In this document: piece after piece, positions 9,906 through 20,754 of the stretch | How positions within the stretch are numbered: position 1 is the stretch's first letter | Layout: each line of letters starts with the position of its first letter | NCBI RefSeq assembly: GCF_033958435.1 | Contig: NC_134139.1 | Coordinates: 208,241,501 to 208,305,500, forward strand | Length of the DNA: 64,000 nucleotides | Reading direction: 5' to 3' | Source: Carettochelys insculpta | Lineage: Eukaryota > Chordata > Testudines > Carettochelyidae | Translations under genes and position numbers: made by a program | Notes under the pieces: generated by a model | What the model saw: the letters and a program-made list of their open reading frames with translations, nothing else | Databases searched by the model: none | Told to the model about the DNA's origin: nothing

Positions 9906-11283
9906 TGGCTAACAGCTCTGCTCGGTTCCCCCTCCTCTCTCTCCCCTTTCACTGCAGCTGTCACCTGGCTGCTTCCCTCCAACAGGGATGGGGAGGTGGC
10001 AGACTCTTGGCCACGGCATGGCAGGAGAGTGCCAGTGACATGGGGCACTCCAGTTAGTGGTGATTATCATAGCTCCAGGAGGCCCTGGCTGGGATCATTA
10101 GGCCAGGCAGTAAACAAACACCCAGGGATGGTCCCAGCCCCCCAAAGAACTCACAATCAAACCAATGGAGGGAGGGGAAACTGAGGCACAGAGCAGCGAA
10201 CTGGTCACCTGCAGGTCAGGTACAAGCCTTTGACTTAACTCTCTATCTAATATCGCTGCTGCTTGGGTGAGCCAGTGACTCTAGCGTGCTTTCTGGGTTT
10301 GTACTCTATGGACAACTGCTGGAATCCAGCATCTGCTGCCTGGGTGGCTTCTCGGCTTCACGTGAGCCGGGTTTAGGTGCTGGGCTGAGCCGGGAGCTGC
10401 TCGCTGGACATCTTGTTCTCCAGCTGTAACAAGAGCCCGAGTCCTCGGTCTTGGCTGATCATTGCTTGTGAAGGCCAATTGTTCGGGGCTGCACAGCTGT
10501 GCAGGCAGACTCGACCAAGGTTTGGGTTCCAAATGACCCCCAGCCCCTCCGCTGGAGGAAGTTGGAATTTAGTCAAGAAACTCTTGTGCAAACTAGCCGA
10601 TTGGGTCCAGTTTTCCTAATAAGTAGCTGTTTACAGAGCATCATTTCTGCTCCAGGAGACCTCAGCTGCAGCTACCAGTTTCCAGCCATGGGTGACCTCA
10701 AGCAGAGCTGGAATCTCCATGCCCTTGGGTGGCGCCTTCTCTTTTTCTCACCTCATCACTAAGGTGTCATCTGTCTCTTTCAATCTCCAGGCAGTCTAAG
10801 AAATCACTGGGCTACAGGACCAGCCCTTTTTGTTTTTCTAGCTCCTTTGAGCCAGATGGATTCCAAAAGTACTTTATTAGTGTTTTTCAGAATCACGCCG
10901 TCCATCGCTTAAAAAGCCGCTGTCTCTCGGGGTGCCTCAGAGCAGTCAGTCCACAGCAGTATGTTCGAATGGGATGAGAAGAAATTCCATACCTCGTGAC
11001 ATTGGAGGCAGACAGAATTTCACTGCCAGCGCTGGAATGTGCTCACCATTCAAGAGCTATGATTTGCAGAGCTTTACAGCACAGCTGAAAGGCCTCAACT
11101 CCAGCAACACAGCACCCAGGGAAGTATATTTATGGAAAAGACCCACCCAGAAGCCTCCTCGGGTCTGCAGAGTTTCCACTTTGTTGGGGGGTGCGGAGGA
11201 GGCCGTTTCTCTTTAAAAACGCGTGCATGGCAAAGAGAATGTGTAAAGTGCCCTTTAAACAAAGGGGAAAAAGCATGGAATAC
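9906..11283. other. Non-coding, no gene recognised; one MIR-like relic
   Basis: Mixed-composition sequence. Around 10165-10245 'ggaaactgaggcacagagca' and following bases match the core of MIR-type SINEs. The short open frames look random and I recognise no protein. Confidence 0.45.
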
Positions 11284-11297
11284 TCACCTAATGTTGC

Positions 11298-11458
11298 AGC
11301 AACGAAGGGTCCTGTGGCACCTTATAGACTATCTGATGAAGTGAGTCTGTGCTCACGAAAGCTCATGCTCAAAACTTTTCTGTTAGTCTATAAGGTGCCA
11401 CAGGACCCTTCGTTGCTGTTACAGATCCAGACTAACACAGCTACCCCTCTGATACTTG
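11298..11458 (+). mobile_element. Fold-back hammerhead retroelement (family 1) with 14-bp TSD
   Basis: A 161-bp insertion flanked by perfect 14-bp direct repeats TCACCTAATGTTGC (11284-11297 and 11459-11472). Its 33-bp ends at 11298-11330 and 11385-11417 are perfect inverted repeats. Between them lies a hammerhead-type core (see next entry). A tail (11418-11458) with CAGACTAACACAGCTACCCC follows the second arm and is shared with the copy at 47403. The long TSD and single-sided tail point to target-primed retrotransposition, not a DNA transposon. Penelope-like elements are known to carry hammerhead motifs in their terminal repeats, so a non-autonomous relative is plausible. Confidence 0.85.
11331..11370 (+). 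ncRNA. Hammerhead ribozyme-like motif
   Basis: CTGATGA at 11333-11339, one extra A, a 5-bp stem II (GTGAG 11341-11345 with CTCAC 11352-11356, loop TCTGTG), GAAA at 11357-11360, then stem III formed by A-G-C and G-C-T around the tetraloop TCAT, with C11370 as the residue before the predicted cleavage. Every invariant core base of the hammerhead fold is present. Two features are irregular: the extra A between the core and stem II, and a stem I that is interrupted by about 14 unpaired bases on the 3' side before the 33-bp arm pairs. Structure is seen; catalytic activity is inference. Confidence 0.65.
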
Positions 11459-11472
11459 TCACCTAATGTTGC

Positions 11473-11688
11473 TGGCTCTTGTAATTTAATACGAGCCTCC
11501 AGCGTGTTTTCCTTAAAGCCCCAGCTCCTGGGGCCATGTGATTAAGTGAGAATTTTAGCTTTCATTTATCTCCCCCATTTAAGATTCTAGGCCTGGTGGT
11601 TGCCGAAAAAAAGCTAGAAAATTTGCCCCGAAAGGCTCAGAAAACAGAAGGCAAAGAAACCTGCTTGGAGCAGGGAGTAGGGCTAGAT
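11473..11688. other. Unassigned sequence
   Basis: No gene or repeat is recognised between the hammerhead element and the hAT copies. Confidence 0.4.
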
Positions 11689-11823
11689 CAGTGTTTCTCA
11701 ACCTTTTTTTTTTTTTTTAATAAAGTACCCCCCCTTTTTTAAAAAACAATTATAAGTATCCCTAGACTTTCCTTGTGTACCTCTAACGGTACCTTGTGCG
11801 TACCACCAGCTTGAGAAACATGG
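11689..11823. mobile_element. Short hAT-type MITE
   Basis: Starts CAGTGTTTCTCAACC and ends with TTGAGAAACATGG, imperfect inverted termini of the hAT type. The interior is a T-tract and AT-rich sequence. It looks like an internally deleted relative of the next element (11855-12228). Confidence 0.65.
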
Positions 11824-11854
11824 TCCTAAGATAATCTTGAGGTCTCGAAACAAG

Positions 11855-12228
11855 TGCCATTCAACCTTCCCAGACCACTGTGCCCTTCCCAGGAGTCAGG
11901 TTTGTTTTGCATCCCACCAAGTTACACCTCACTTAAACATGCAAAAATCTCACAGTCGACTGCTACTGAGAACTTGCTGATTTTCTATCATCTCATAACC
12001 ACATCAGTGAATGGGAATGGAAATAATTTACTTACATCTCAGCGAAAGGCATATGAAGCAGTAGAAACAAATCATTGTCTGAATGAACTTTTAGACGGTA
12101 CTGACTTTACTGGTACTTTTTATGTAGCCTGTTATAAAACTAGGCAACTATCGGGATGAGTTGATGTACTCCTGGAAGACCTCAATTTACCCCCAAAGGT
12201 ACACGTATCCATGGCTGAGAAACACGGG
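11855..12228. mobile_element. Non-autonomous hAT element, old copy
   Basis: Degraded CAGTGGTTCTCAACC-type start ('gtgccattcaaccttcccag') and an end 'ggctgagaaacacgg' that inverts it. The interior shares blocks with 12580-13302, for example 'tgttataaaactaggcaac' here and 'tgttgtgaaactaggcaaac' there, which supports a common family. No transposase is seen. Confidence 0.6.
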
Positions 12229-12231
12229 GCT

Positions 12232-12285
12232 AGAGCATAGAATCGTAGGGTTAGAAGAGACCTCAGGAGGTCATCAAGGAATAAA
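12232..12285 (-). mobile_element. CR1 3'-end fragment
   Basis: 'catagaatcgtagggttaga' followed by 'gacctcaggaggtcatc' is the minus-strand form of the standard CR1 3' terminus (GATGACCTCCTGAGGTC, then GATTCTATG). Confidence 0.7.
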
Positions 12286-12579
12286 ATACCAAATTCAAGC
12301 TGGATTCCAGCACTGGTGGCATGGTGACCCATCTTTCTAGGACCAAGCTATAACTTCCTGAGGTCTCTCTCAATCCTCATCTTTATGATTTTTGGCATTC
12401 TGACTCATGATTTTTGAATGCCTTGGGCTGGCAATACTAAAAGTTGCACCAAGTGTCAGCCATCCTTGATCCATGGATGAGTTTTCAAGAGGATGTTTTG
12501 ATTGTGGAGCTGGGTACCTAACAACATAGCCATCAGGAAAGCAAGCTCCCAGCTTTAACCGAGTCCTCTGCCCTAGGCC
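12286..12579. other. Unassigned sequence
   Basis: No gene or repeat recognised. Confidence 0.4.
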
Positions 12580-13302
12580 AGTGGCTCTGAACCTTACCTG
12601 ACTATTGGCAGGCGCCTGAGCTTCATGCCCCGAAGTCACACCCTCACTTAAAAGTGACTTGCACACAATCAACCAGTGGAACTCCTTGCCAGAGGCGGCT
12701 GAGCTGGCTAGGACTATAACAGGGTTTAGAAAAGAGCTAGATCAATTCATGGAGGTTAGGTCCATTAATGGCTATTAGCCAGGGTGGGTAAGGAATGGTG
12801 TCTCTAGCCTCTGTTTGTCAGAAGCTGGAGATGGATGGCAGGAGAGAGATCGTTACCTGTTCAGTTCAATCCCTCTGGGGCACCTGGCATTGGCCACTGT
12901 CAGCAGACGGGACACTGGGCTGGATGGACCTTTGGTCTGACCCAATGTGGCTGTTCTTATGTTCTTTTGACTTACTTGCAAAATAAGGCAGACCTTTACA
13001 GAAGTGTCACAGCACCTTCGTCTTTCAAGATGGCTTAATGTCTCATTTTGTCATATCATTAGCAAATGAAAGGATTGGATTATAAATACTGTCCTTACAT
13101 TTCTGCCTGCAGAATACAGAGCACCATGAACTAACTAGTCATTGGCTGACATTTGTGTGTGTCCTGACTTCACGAGAGGTTTTTAGGCCGCCTGTTGTGA
13201 AACTAGGCAAACCTCTAGATGAGCAGAGGTACTCCCGGAAGATCTCGTTTCCTGCCCCCCCCCCCCGCCTAGGGAACACGGACACCTGCTTGAGACTCAT
13301 GG
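12580..13302. mobile_element. hAT element interrupted by a CR1 insertion
   Basis: Starts 'ccagtggctctgaacctt' and ends near 13302 with 'gcttgagactcatgg', the inverted counterpart. Sequence on both sides of the CR1 at 12666-12966 belongs to the same hAT family as 11855-12228, so the CR1 landed inside it. It is non-autonomous and has no transposase. Confidence 0.6.
12666..12966 (+). mobile_element. CR1 3' fragment nested in hAT
   Basis: Encodes the last ORF2 residues (WNSLPEAAE-like, then E-V-R-S-I-N-G-Y before the stop) and the 3' UTR ending 'ggctgttcttatgttctttt'. It is closely similar to the end of the 8600-9905 copy and therefore the same CR1 subfamily. Confidence 0.85.
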
Positions 13303-14890
13303 GATAATCAATAGCACTGGAACAAGACAAGAGCTAGATTCCTGCTGCAGCTTTGAAATGAGCAAGAATCCCTGGCAGAGAGGTTCTGAGCACCAGGGCT
13401 GTCCCATCCATTGCACTGATGGCTCAGAGGAGCAGCCTCAGCCATCCTTTGGATGGGATAGTCCCCCGTACTGTATGGGTGGGGAATGGGGCTTCCAGGG
13501 CAGGGGGAGCAAGGGACATGAGAGGAGGCCCCCAAGGGCCACATGTCCACTGCCTACAGCAGGCAGAGCACTGGGGGAATCAACACCTGCCCATCTGCCA
13601 CTGCTGCCCCTGCTGTGGGAGCACTGCAACCAAGAGCAGGGTGGGGGAGGAGACGGGGGTGGCAAGGGGGTCCGTGGCATAGGTGTGTAGGGGTGCGAAT
13701 GGGGCCTCTCTGAGCTGTGGGGGGGCAGAGCTCCCGCCTGTCCACACACACAGGCTGAAGTGGAAAGAGAGCCCCAACGAGGGGCAGCAGACCTGGTGGG
13801 GTGCCTGGGAAGGAGGAAGACTCGGAAAGAGCTGGGCTGCCCCAACCCTGCTGTGCCAACCCCCAAGCAGCTGTGGGGTCGGCACAGCAGTGTGGAGCCC
13901 ACGTCCTGCCCCAGGGTGGCACCGGGGCTGGAGACGGACATGGCCTGGGCGGGGCCACAGCTCGCAGGAGGACCTGAACGTCCTTTCGCTCCTGTGCTTG
14001 GCTGGCTGCCTCTTGCTCGCCTGCTCAGGGCCCAGCTGCTGGCCCTGTGTGGGCTCGGGGAGGGATTCCTCCAGCTCAGACTGGCAGAGAGCCCGGGGGA
14101 GAGGTTCCACCTTCCTCCGCCGTGTGGGTGCGCATCACTCGCACAGTCCATCCGGTTGTGTCTCCCTTGAGCGCCTCGGTGCCCTTCTCTGCCTGTGGTG
14201 CATCCCTCGCGGCAACCCAGGCTACAGTGCAGCCACCCGTTTCGGTTGTCGGGTGTCAGTGGGCGGGGCCCAGCTGGTGCTGGCGGCCTGTGCTCGGAGG
14301 TCAGACAGATGTTCCCATGGTCCTGCCTGGCCTTGAACTCTGTGCCTGGATGGTAGGCAGGCCGGGGCGGGGCAGGGCAGGGACTCAGCTTGCTGAAGGG
14401 TTAATTACCGTGGGCCAAGTGGCAGAAAGGGGATCAGTAAGTAGAGCCATAGAGTTTATGGCCGGGGGGGGACCTCCAGAGCTGCTAGTGCAGCGGGTCT
14501 CAACCCATGCGTCCTCACCCTCCGGGTTAATGGGGTCACCGAGACTGGCTTCAGCTTCCCAGGGCCCAGGGCTGAAACAAGACCCCTCTGCCCGGGGCTG
14601 ACACTGAAACCTCTCAGCATCAGGGCTCAGGTTACAGCGGGGCTCCGGCTTTGGGCCCCCAACTGGGGCAGGCTGGGCTCCTCCTGGCTCAGGTGCAGTC
14701 CCTCGCCTGGGGCCATGCCGTAATTTTGTTCTCAGAGGGGGTGCAGGGGGTGCTGACGTCGGAGAAGCCCTGGTGTCATGCGACTGCCAGGCGCTCCCAG
14801 GCCTCTCCTCGGCTGGCCCTTCTCTTTCCCGCTCTCCTCTCAGTTCTGCCGTACGGGGCTCACCCACCAGCCCCACTTCAACTGGCCACC
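13303..14890. other. GC-rich intergenic DNA, no gene recognised
   Basis: Strongly GC-rich, so several long frames are open by chance on both strands; none shows a domain, signal peptide or splice-bounded exon I can name. Around 14485-14530 'gcagcgggtctcaacccatg' resembles the start of a hAT relic. Confidence 0.5.
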
Positions 14891-14894
14891 GTTA

Positions 14895-15460
14895 CACCGA
14901 AAGAAGAGCTGGGGAGAAAGAGCTTTGAAGGACGTCCTTTGCTGGAACAAAGTGTGGCCACCGTGTATGAAGCAAGCAGGAGGGTTTATTACGCACAGCG
15001 CTGGTGGAGTGCCCCTTCGCCCATCAGGACTCAGTGGAGCACAGCCAGACAATAGATTACAATTGATTATATAGGCGATTGATGGGTGGGGGGAAAATAT
15101 GACGTGGGTGTCATGCCTGGATAGGTCCTAGCAGCAAGACAAAATGAGCAAAGTAAGCCAATAATCTAAAAAGGTTACAGAGTATCCCTGCCCACAGCTT
15201 ACCTCTAGTACAGGTGGTTTCCTCTTCCTGTTAACCAAAACAGATCTACAATGACCAGTTTGTGTCAAGAGAGGATAGAGACTGCAGTGATGCCTCCACC
15301 CTGGCGCATCGAGGCGGGGGCGGTATCGAGAAGATTTAAGGCACAAGACATTGACAGCACAGAGCACTAACAACTGGTTTCCACAGGCAGGGCCTCTCCT
15401 TAGAATGGAGTTGCTGAAGCAGCTGTTCCTCCCTTCAGAGGTCAAGGCCCTTCCTGCCCT
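14895..15460 (-). mobile_element. Possible solo LTR of an endogenous retroelement
   Basis: On the minus strand a TATATA box (15068-15073) lies about 80 bp before an AATAAA signal (14985-14990), followed by a short pyrimidine-rich segment. That is the U3-R-U5 spacing of a retroviral LTR. No gag, pol or env lies beside it, so it would be a solo LTR. The TG and CA ends are not certain, and a single-copy promoter plus poly(A) signal by chance cannot be excluded. Confidence 0.42.
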
Positions 15461-15470
15461 TCTCTGGGTA

Positions 15471-17957
15471 TTGTGAGGGACATAAGGGAGAGGGGGTCCC
15501 AGCGAGGTATCTGGTGAGGGAGATAAGGGAGGAGGGGTCCCAGCGAGGTATCTGGTGAGGGAGATAAGGGAGAGGGGGTCCCAGCGAGGTATCTGGTGAG
15601 GGAGATAAGGGAGGAGGGGTCCCAGCGAGGTATCTGGTGAGGGAGATAAGGGAGAAGGGGTCCCAGCGAGGTATCTGGTGAGGGAGATAAGGGAGAGGGG
15701 GTCCCAGTGAGGTATCTGGTGAGGGAGATAAGGGAGGAGGGGTCCCAGTGAGGTATCTGGTGAGGGAGATAAGGGAGAAGGGGTCCCAGTGAGGTATCTG
15801 GTGAGGGAGACGGGGAGAAGGGGTCCCAGTGAGGTGTCTGGTGAGGGAGATAAGGGAGAAGGGGTCCCAGTGAGGTATCTGGTGAGGGAGATAAGGGAGA
15901 AGGGGTCCCAGTGAGGTATCTGGTGAGGGAGATGGGGAGAAGGGGTCCCAGCGAGGTATCTGGTGAGGGAGATAAGGGAGAAGGGGTCCCAGTGAGGTAT
16001 CTGGTGAGGGAGACGGGGAGAAGGGGTCCCAGTGAGGTGTCTGGTGAGGGAGATAAGGGAGAAGGGGTCCCAGCAAGGTATCTGGTGAGGGAGATAACGG
16101 AGGAGGGGTCCCAGTGAGGTATCTGGTGAGGGAGATAAGGGAGAAGGGGTCCCAGTGAGGTATCTGGTGAGGGAGATAACGGAGGAGGGGTCCCAGTGAG
16201 GTATCTGGTGAGGGAGATAAGGGAGTAGGGGGCCCAGCGAGGTATCTGGTGAGGGAGATAAGGGAGGAGGGGTCCCAGCGAGGTATCTGGTGAGGGAGAT
16301 AAGGGAGAAGGGGTCCCAGTGAGGTATCTGGTGAGGGAGACGGGGAGAAGGGGTCCCAGTGAGGTGTCTGGTGAGGGAGATAAGGGAGGAGGGGTCCCAG
16401 TGAGGTATCTGGTGAGGGAGATAAGGGAGAGGGGGTCCCAGTGAGGTATCTGGTGAGGGAAATAAGGGAGGAGGGGTCCCAGTGAGGTATCTGGTGAGGG
16501 AGATAAGGGAGAAGGGGTCCCAGTGAGGTATCTGGTGAGGGAGACGGGGAGAAGGGGTCCCAGCGAGGTATCTGGTGAGGGAGATAAGGGAGGAGGGGTC
16601 CCAGTGAGGTATCTGGTGAGGGAGATAAGGGAGAAGGGGTCCCAGCGAGGTATCTGGTGAGGGAGATAAGGGAGGAGGGGTCCCAGTGAGGTATCTGGTG
16701 AGGGAGGTAAGGGAGGAGGGGTCCCAGCGAGGTATCTGGTGAGGGAGATAAGGGAGGAGGGGTCCCAGTTAGGTATCTGGTGAGGGAGATAAGGGAGAGG
16801 GGGTCCCAGCGAGGTATCTGGTGAGGGAGATAAGGGAGGAGGGGTCCCAGCGAGGTATCTGGTGAGGGAGATAAGGGAGGAGGGGTCCCAGCGAGGTATC
16901 TGGTGAGGGAGATAAGGGAGGAGGGGTCCCAGTTAGGTATCTGGTGAGGGAGATAAGGGAGAGGGGGTCCCAGCGAGGTATCTGGTGAGGGAGATAAGGG
17001 AGGAGGGGTCCCAGCGAGGTATCTGGTGAGGGAGATAAGGGAGGAGGGGTCCCAGCGAGGTATCTGGTAAGGGAGATAAGGGAGGAGGGGTCCCAGCGAG
17101 GTATCTGGTGAGGGAGATAAGGGAGGAGGGGTCCCAGCGAGGTATCTGGTGAGGGAGATAAGGGAGGAGGGGTCCCAGCGAGGTATCTGGTGAGGGAGAT
17201 AAGGGAGGAGGGGTCCCAGCGAGGTATCTGGTGAGGGAGATAACGGAGGAGGGGTCCCAGTGAGGTATCTGGTGAGGGAGATAAGGGAGAAGGGGTCCCA
17301 GTGAGGTATCTGGTGAGGGAGATAAGGGAGGAGGGGTCCCAGCGAGGTATCTGGTGAGGGAGATAAGGGAGAGGGGGTCCCAGTGAGGTATCTGGTGAGG
17401 GAGATAAGGGAGGAGGGGTCCCAGTGAGGTATCTGGTGAGGGAGATAACGGAGGAGGGGGCCCAGCGAGGTATCTGGTGAGGGAGATAACGGAGTAGGGG
17501 GCCCAGTGAGGTATCTGGTGAGGGAGACGGGTAGAAGGGGTCCCAGCGAGGTATCTGGTGAGGGAGATAAGGGAGGAGGGGGCCCAGCGAGGTATCTGGT
17601 GAGGGCGATAAGGGAGGAGGGGTCCCAGTGAGGTATCTGGTGAGGGAGATAAGGGAGAGGGGGTCCCAGTGAGGTATCCGGTGAGGGAGATAAGGGAGAG
17701 GGGGTCCCAGCGAGGTATCTGGTGAGGGAGATAAGGGAGGAGGGGTCCCAGTTAGGTATCTGGTGAGGGAGATAAGGGAGAGGGGGTCCCAGTGAGGTAT
17801 CTGGTGAGGGAGACGGGGAGAAGGGGTCCCAGCGAGGTGTCTGGTGAGGGAGATAAGGGAGGAGGGGTCCCAGTGAGGTATCTGGTGAGGGAGATAAGGG
17901 AGAGGGGGTCCTAGTGAGGTATCCGGTGAGGGAGATAGGGGAGAGGGGTCCCCCGTC
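15471..17957. repeat. Minisatellite, about 60 units of 41 bp
   Basis: Tandem units of 41 bp (starts at 15504, 15545, 15586 and so on) built on GAGGTATCTGGTGAGGGAGA plus TAAGGGAGGAGGGGTCCCAG. Variant units with GACGGGGAG are about one base shorter, and the last units differ (TATCCGG). The minus-strand unit has no stop triplet in any frame, so a reading frame of 858 codons runs through it. That frame is a by-product of the unit and not evidence of a protein. The plus strand is G-rich with many GGGG runs. Confidence 0.95.
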
Positions 17958-17969
17958 CCTCTGGTCTCT

Positions 17970-18165
17970 GATTTGTTCACCTTGATAATAACTTTTTTTC
18001 TGATTTGTCAACCTTGATTACTATTTTTGGTTCTCTGTGCCTTAAATATCGAGTCTCTTCTGGTCTGGCTATGGGCTGAAGAAGTGGGTCTGTCCCACTA
18101 AAGCTCATCACCTAATAAATTATTTTGTTAGTCTTTAAAGTGCGACTTCACTGCTTTTTTGTTTT
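17970..18165 (+). repeat. Hammerhead-like short retroelement (family 2)
   Basis: Contains 'ttgattactatttttggttc', then CTGAAGA (18076-18082), stem GTGGG/CCCAC, TAAA in place of GAAA, GCTCATCACC and the AT-rich tail. The core G of GAAA is mutated. It directly abuts the end of the minisatellite. Confidence 0.75.
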
Positions 18166-18171
18166 GATGAG

Positions 18172-20275
18172 ATCATGGAGTTCATGAGTCTAAGAAGAGG
18201 TGAAAGGGAGAACAGCAAAACAGAGACAATGGTTTTCCGGAAGGCAGATTTTGGTAAACTCAGAGAGCTGGTGGGTAAGGTCCCATGGGAAGCAAGACTA
18301 AAGAGGAAAAGCAACTGAAGAGAGCTGGCAGTTTTTCAAAGGGACATTATTAAGGGCCCGAAAGCAAGCTATCCCACTGCATAGGAAAGCTAGAGAGTAT
18401 GGTAGAACACTGCCCTGGCTTAGGCAGGAGATCTTGCATGGTCTCAAAATCAAAAAGGAGTCATATAAACAGTGGGAATTGGGAGAGATTGCAAAAGATG
18501 AATATAAGCAAACAATACAGATGTGCAGGGGTAGGATTAGAAAGGCAAAGGCACAAAACAAGCTCAAAGTCGCTGGAGATGTAAAGTAATAAGAAGACAT
18601 TTTCTAAATATATTGGAAGGAAGAGGAAGAGCAAGGATGGAGTAGGTCTACTGCTCGGTGAGGAGGGAGAAACATCAGAAAACTTGGAAATGGCAGAGGT
18701 GCTTAATGACTTCTTTGTTTCTGTCTTTACCAAGAAGTCTGATACAGAAATGCCTAACATGGTGAATGCTCGTGGGAAGAGGGTAGGTTTAAAGGAAAAA
18801 ATAAAAGTAGAACAAGTAAAAAAAATTACTTAGAAAAATGTGATGTCTGCAGGTCACCAGGGGCTCATGTAATGCATCCTAGAATGCTCAAGGAGCTGTA
18901 AAAGGGAAAAAAGAACAACCCAGGAAACTACAGTCCAGTCAGTTTAACTTCTGTGCTGGGAAAGGTAATTAAGGAATTCATCTGCAAACATCTGGAAGAA
19001 AATAAGGTGATCGGTAACAGCCAGTGTGGATCTGTGAAGAACAAGTCATGCCAGACTAATCTGATAGCCTTCTTTGGCAGGATAACAACAGATAAGGGAG
19101 AAGCAGTGGATGTGGTATACCTAGACTTTAGTAAGACATTTGATATGGTCTCGCATAATCTTATCACTAACAGGGCAAATACAACTTAGATGAGGCTACT
19201 GCAATGTGGGTGCATAACTGGCTGGATAACCATTCTCAAAGTAGTTATTAATGGTTTGTAGCCATGCTGGAAGGGCATAACAGGTGGGGTTCCACAGGAA
19301 TCTGTTTTGGGACTCGTTCTGTTCAATATTTTCATCAACGATATAGATATTGGCACAAAGAGTACACTTATTAAGTTTGCAGATGGTACCAAGCTGGGAG
19401 AGGTTGCAACAGCTTCGGAGGATAGGGTCAGAATTCAAAAATATCTGGACAAACTGGAGAAACGGTCTGAGGTAAACGGGATGAAGTTTAATGAGGACAA
19501 GTGCGAAGTGTTCCTCTTTGGAAGGAACGATAAGCTTCACACATACAAAATGGGAGGCGACTGTCTAGGAAGGAGTGTGGCAGTAAGGGATCTAGGGGTC
19601 ATAGTGGACCGCAAACTAAATGTGACTCAGTGTGATGCTAGTGCCAAAAAGTAAACATGATTCTGGGATGCATTAACAGGAGTGTTGTGAGCAAGACGTC
19701 AGAAGTCTTTCTTCTCATTCTTCTGCTCTACGCAGTGCTCATTAGGCCTCATTTGGAGTGTTCTTTACAGTCCTGGGCCCCACATTTCAAGAACAATGTG
19801 GAGAAATTGGAGAAGGTCCAGAGAAGAGCAACAAGAATGATTAAAGGTCTAGAGAACATGAGCTGTGAGGGATGACTGAAAGAACTGGGCTTGTTTAGCT
19901 TAGAAAAGAGAAGACTCGGAGGGGACATGATGGTGGTTTTCAAGTATCTCAAAGAGGGTTAGAAGGAGGAGGGAGAGAAATTGTTTTCCTTGGCCTCTGA
20001 GGATAGGACAAGGAGCAATGGGGTTACACTGCAGCAAGGGAGGTTTAGGTTGGAAATGAAGAAAAACTTCCCAACTGTCAGGGTGTTTTAAACATTGGAA
20101 TAAATTGCCTAGGGAGCTTGTGCACTCTCCATCACTGAAGATATTTAAGACCAGGTTAGCCGGACATCTGTCAGGGATGGTGTAGACAGTGCTTAGTCCT
20201 GTCAAGAGGGCAGGGGGCTGGACTTGATGACCTCTCAAGGTCCCTTCCAGTTCTAATGTTCTGTGATTCTCTCAT
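18172..20275 (+). mobile_element. CR1 LINE ORF2 and 3' end, decayed
   Basis: From about 18180 the plus strand encodes CR1 ORF2 with many breaks: SVLGKVIKEFICKHLEENK, KNKSCQTNLIAFFGRI, DVVYLDFSKTFDMVSHN (box A), GLVLFNIFINDID (box B), KFADGTKL (catalytic box, second Asp changed to Gly), RPHLECSLQSWAP and RATRMIKGLE. It ends with the CR1 3' terminus GATGACCTCTCAAGGTC, TTCTGTGATTCTC. Several stops and frameshifts, and the F-A-D-G box, show it is inactive. Confidence 0.82.
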
Positions 20276-20284
20276 TCCCTTTGT

Positions 20285-20425
20285 ACAGATGGGATACTTA
20301 GGCAGAGAATAGTAACTTTCCCCAAGTCACAAAGGGAGTCTGTAGCAGAGTGTGGGCTTGAAGCCAAGTCTCTCACGATGCAGACGAATGCCTTACGTAT
20401 TAAACTGTCCTTCCCGTAAACAGTC
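20285..20425 (+). mobile_element. MIR/CORE-type SINE relic
   Basis: 'gatgggatacttaggcagag', 'ccccaagtcacaaaggga' and 'gaagccaagtctctcacga' follow the order of boxes in MIR-like SINEs. Old and divergent. Confidence 0.5.
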
Positions 20426-20754
20426 CTTATATAAACTTAACAAGGCTGGAAGGGCCATCTTTGGTATTTAAGACCAGTGGCTCCAGCATGGTGCAAATGG
20501 CATAATCTGTAGCAATTCCAAGTTGTTTCTTTCCTTAGCAATAAAAAAATAGCTTAAAAGGCAACAAATGCTGCACTTGGCAACCAAACGACCCCAGCAC
20601 TTTTAAAAATAGCCGTTTTCTTCCCTACTTTCTAAAAACGTCTTTTAAAAAAGAAGTGTTCCCTTCAAACAAGCAACCAACAGGCTGCCGTAGGTCATTA
20701 CAGGCAGCAGGGGGAGCAGCTGAAACTGTTTGCTAAGGGGCTCTAGGCCACATA
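20426..20754. other. Unassigned sequence
   Basis: AT-rich and featureless; no gene or repeat recognised. Confidence 0.4.

Noticed and set aside
13438..14336. Several 130-240 residue frames on both strands in GC-rich DNA
   Set aside because: Overlapping frames on both strands, no recognisable domain and low stop frequency because of GC content.
15471..17957. CRISPR-like array of regular repeats
   Set aside because: Units are contiguous without unique spacers, and the DNA is vertebrate.
15435..18011. 858-residue minus-strand open frame, proline/serine-rich with a 41-residue repeat
   Set aside because: It is produced by a 41-bp minisatellite with no stop triplet in any frame on that strand; codon or domain evidence is absent.
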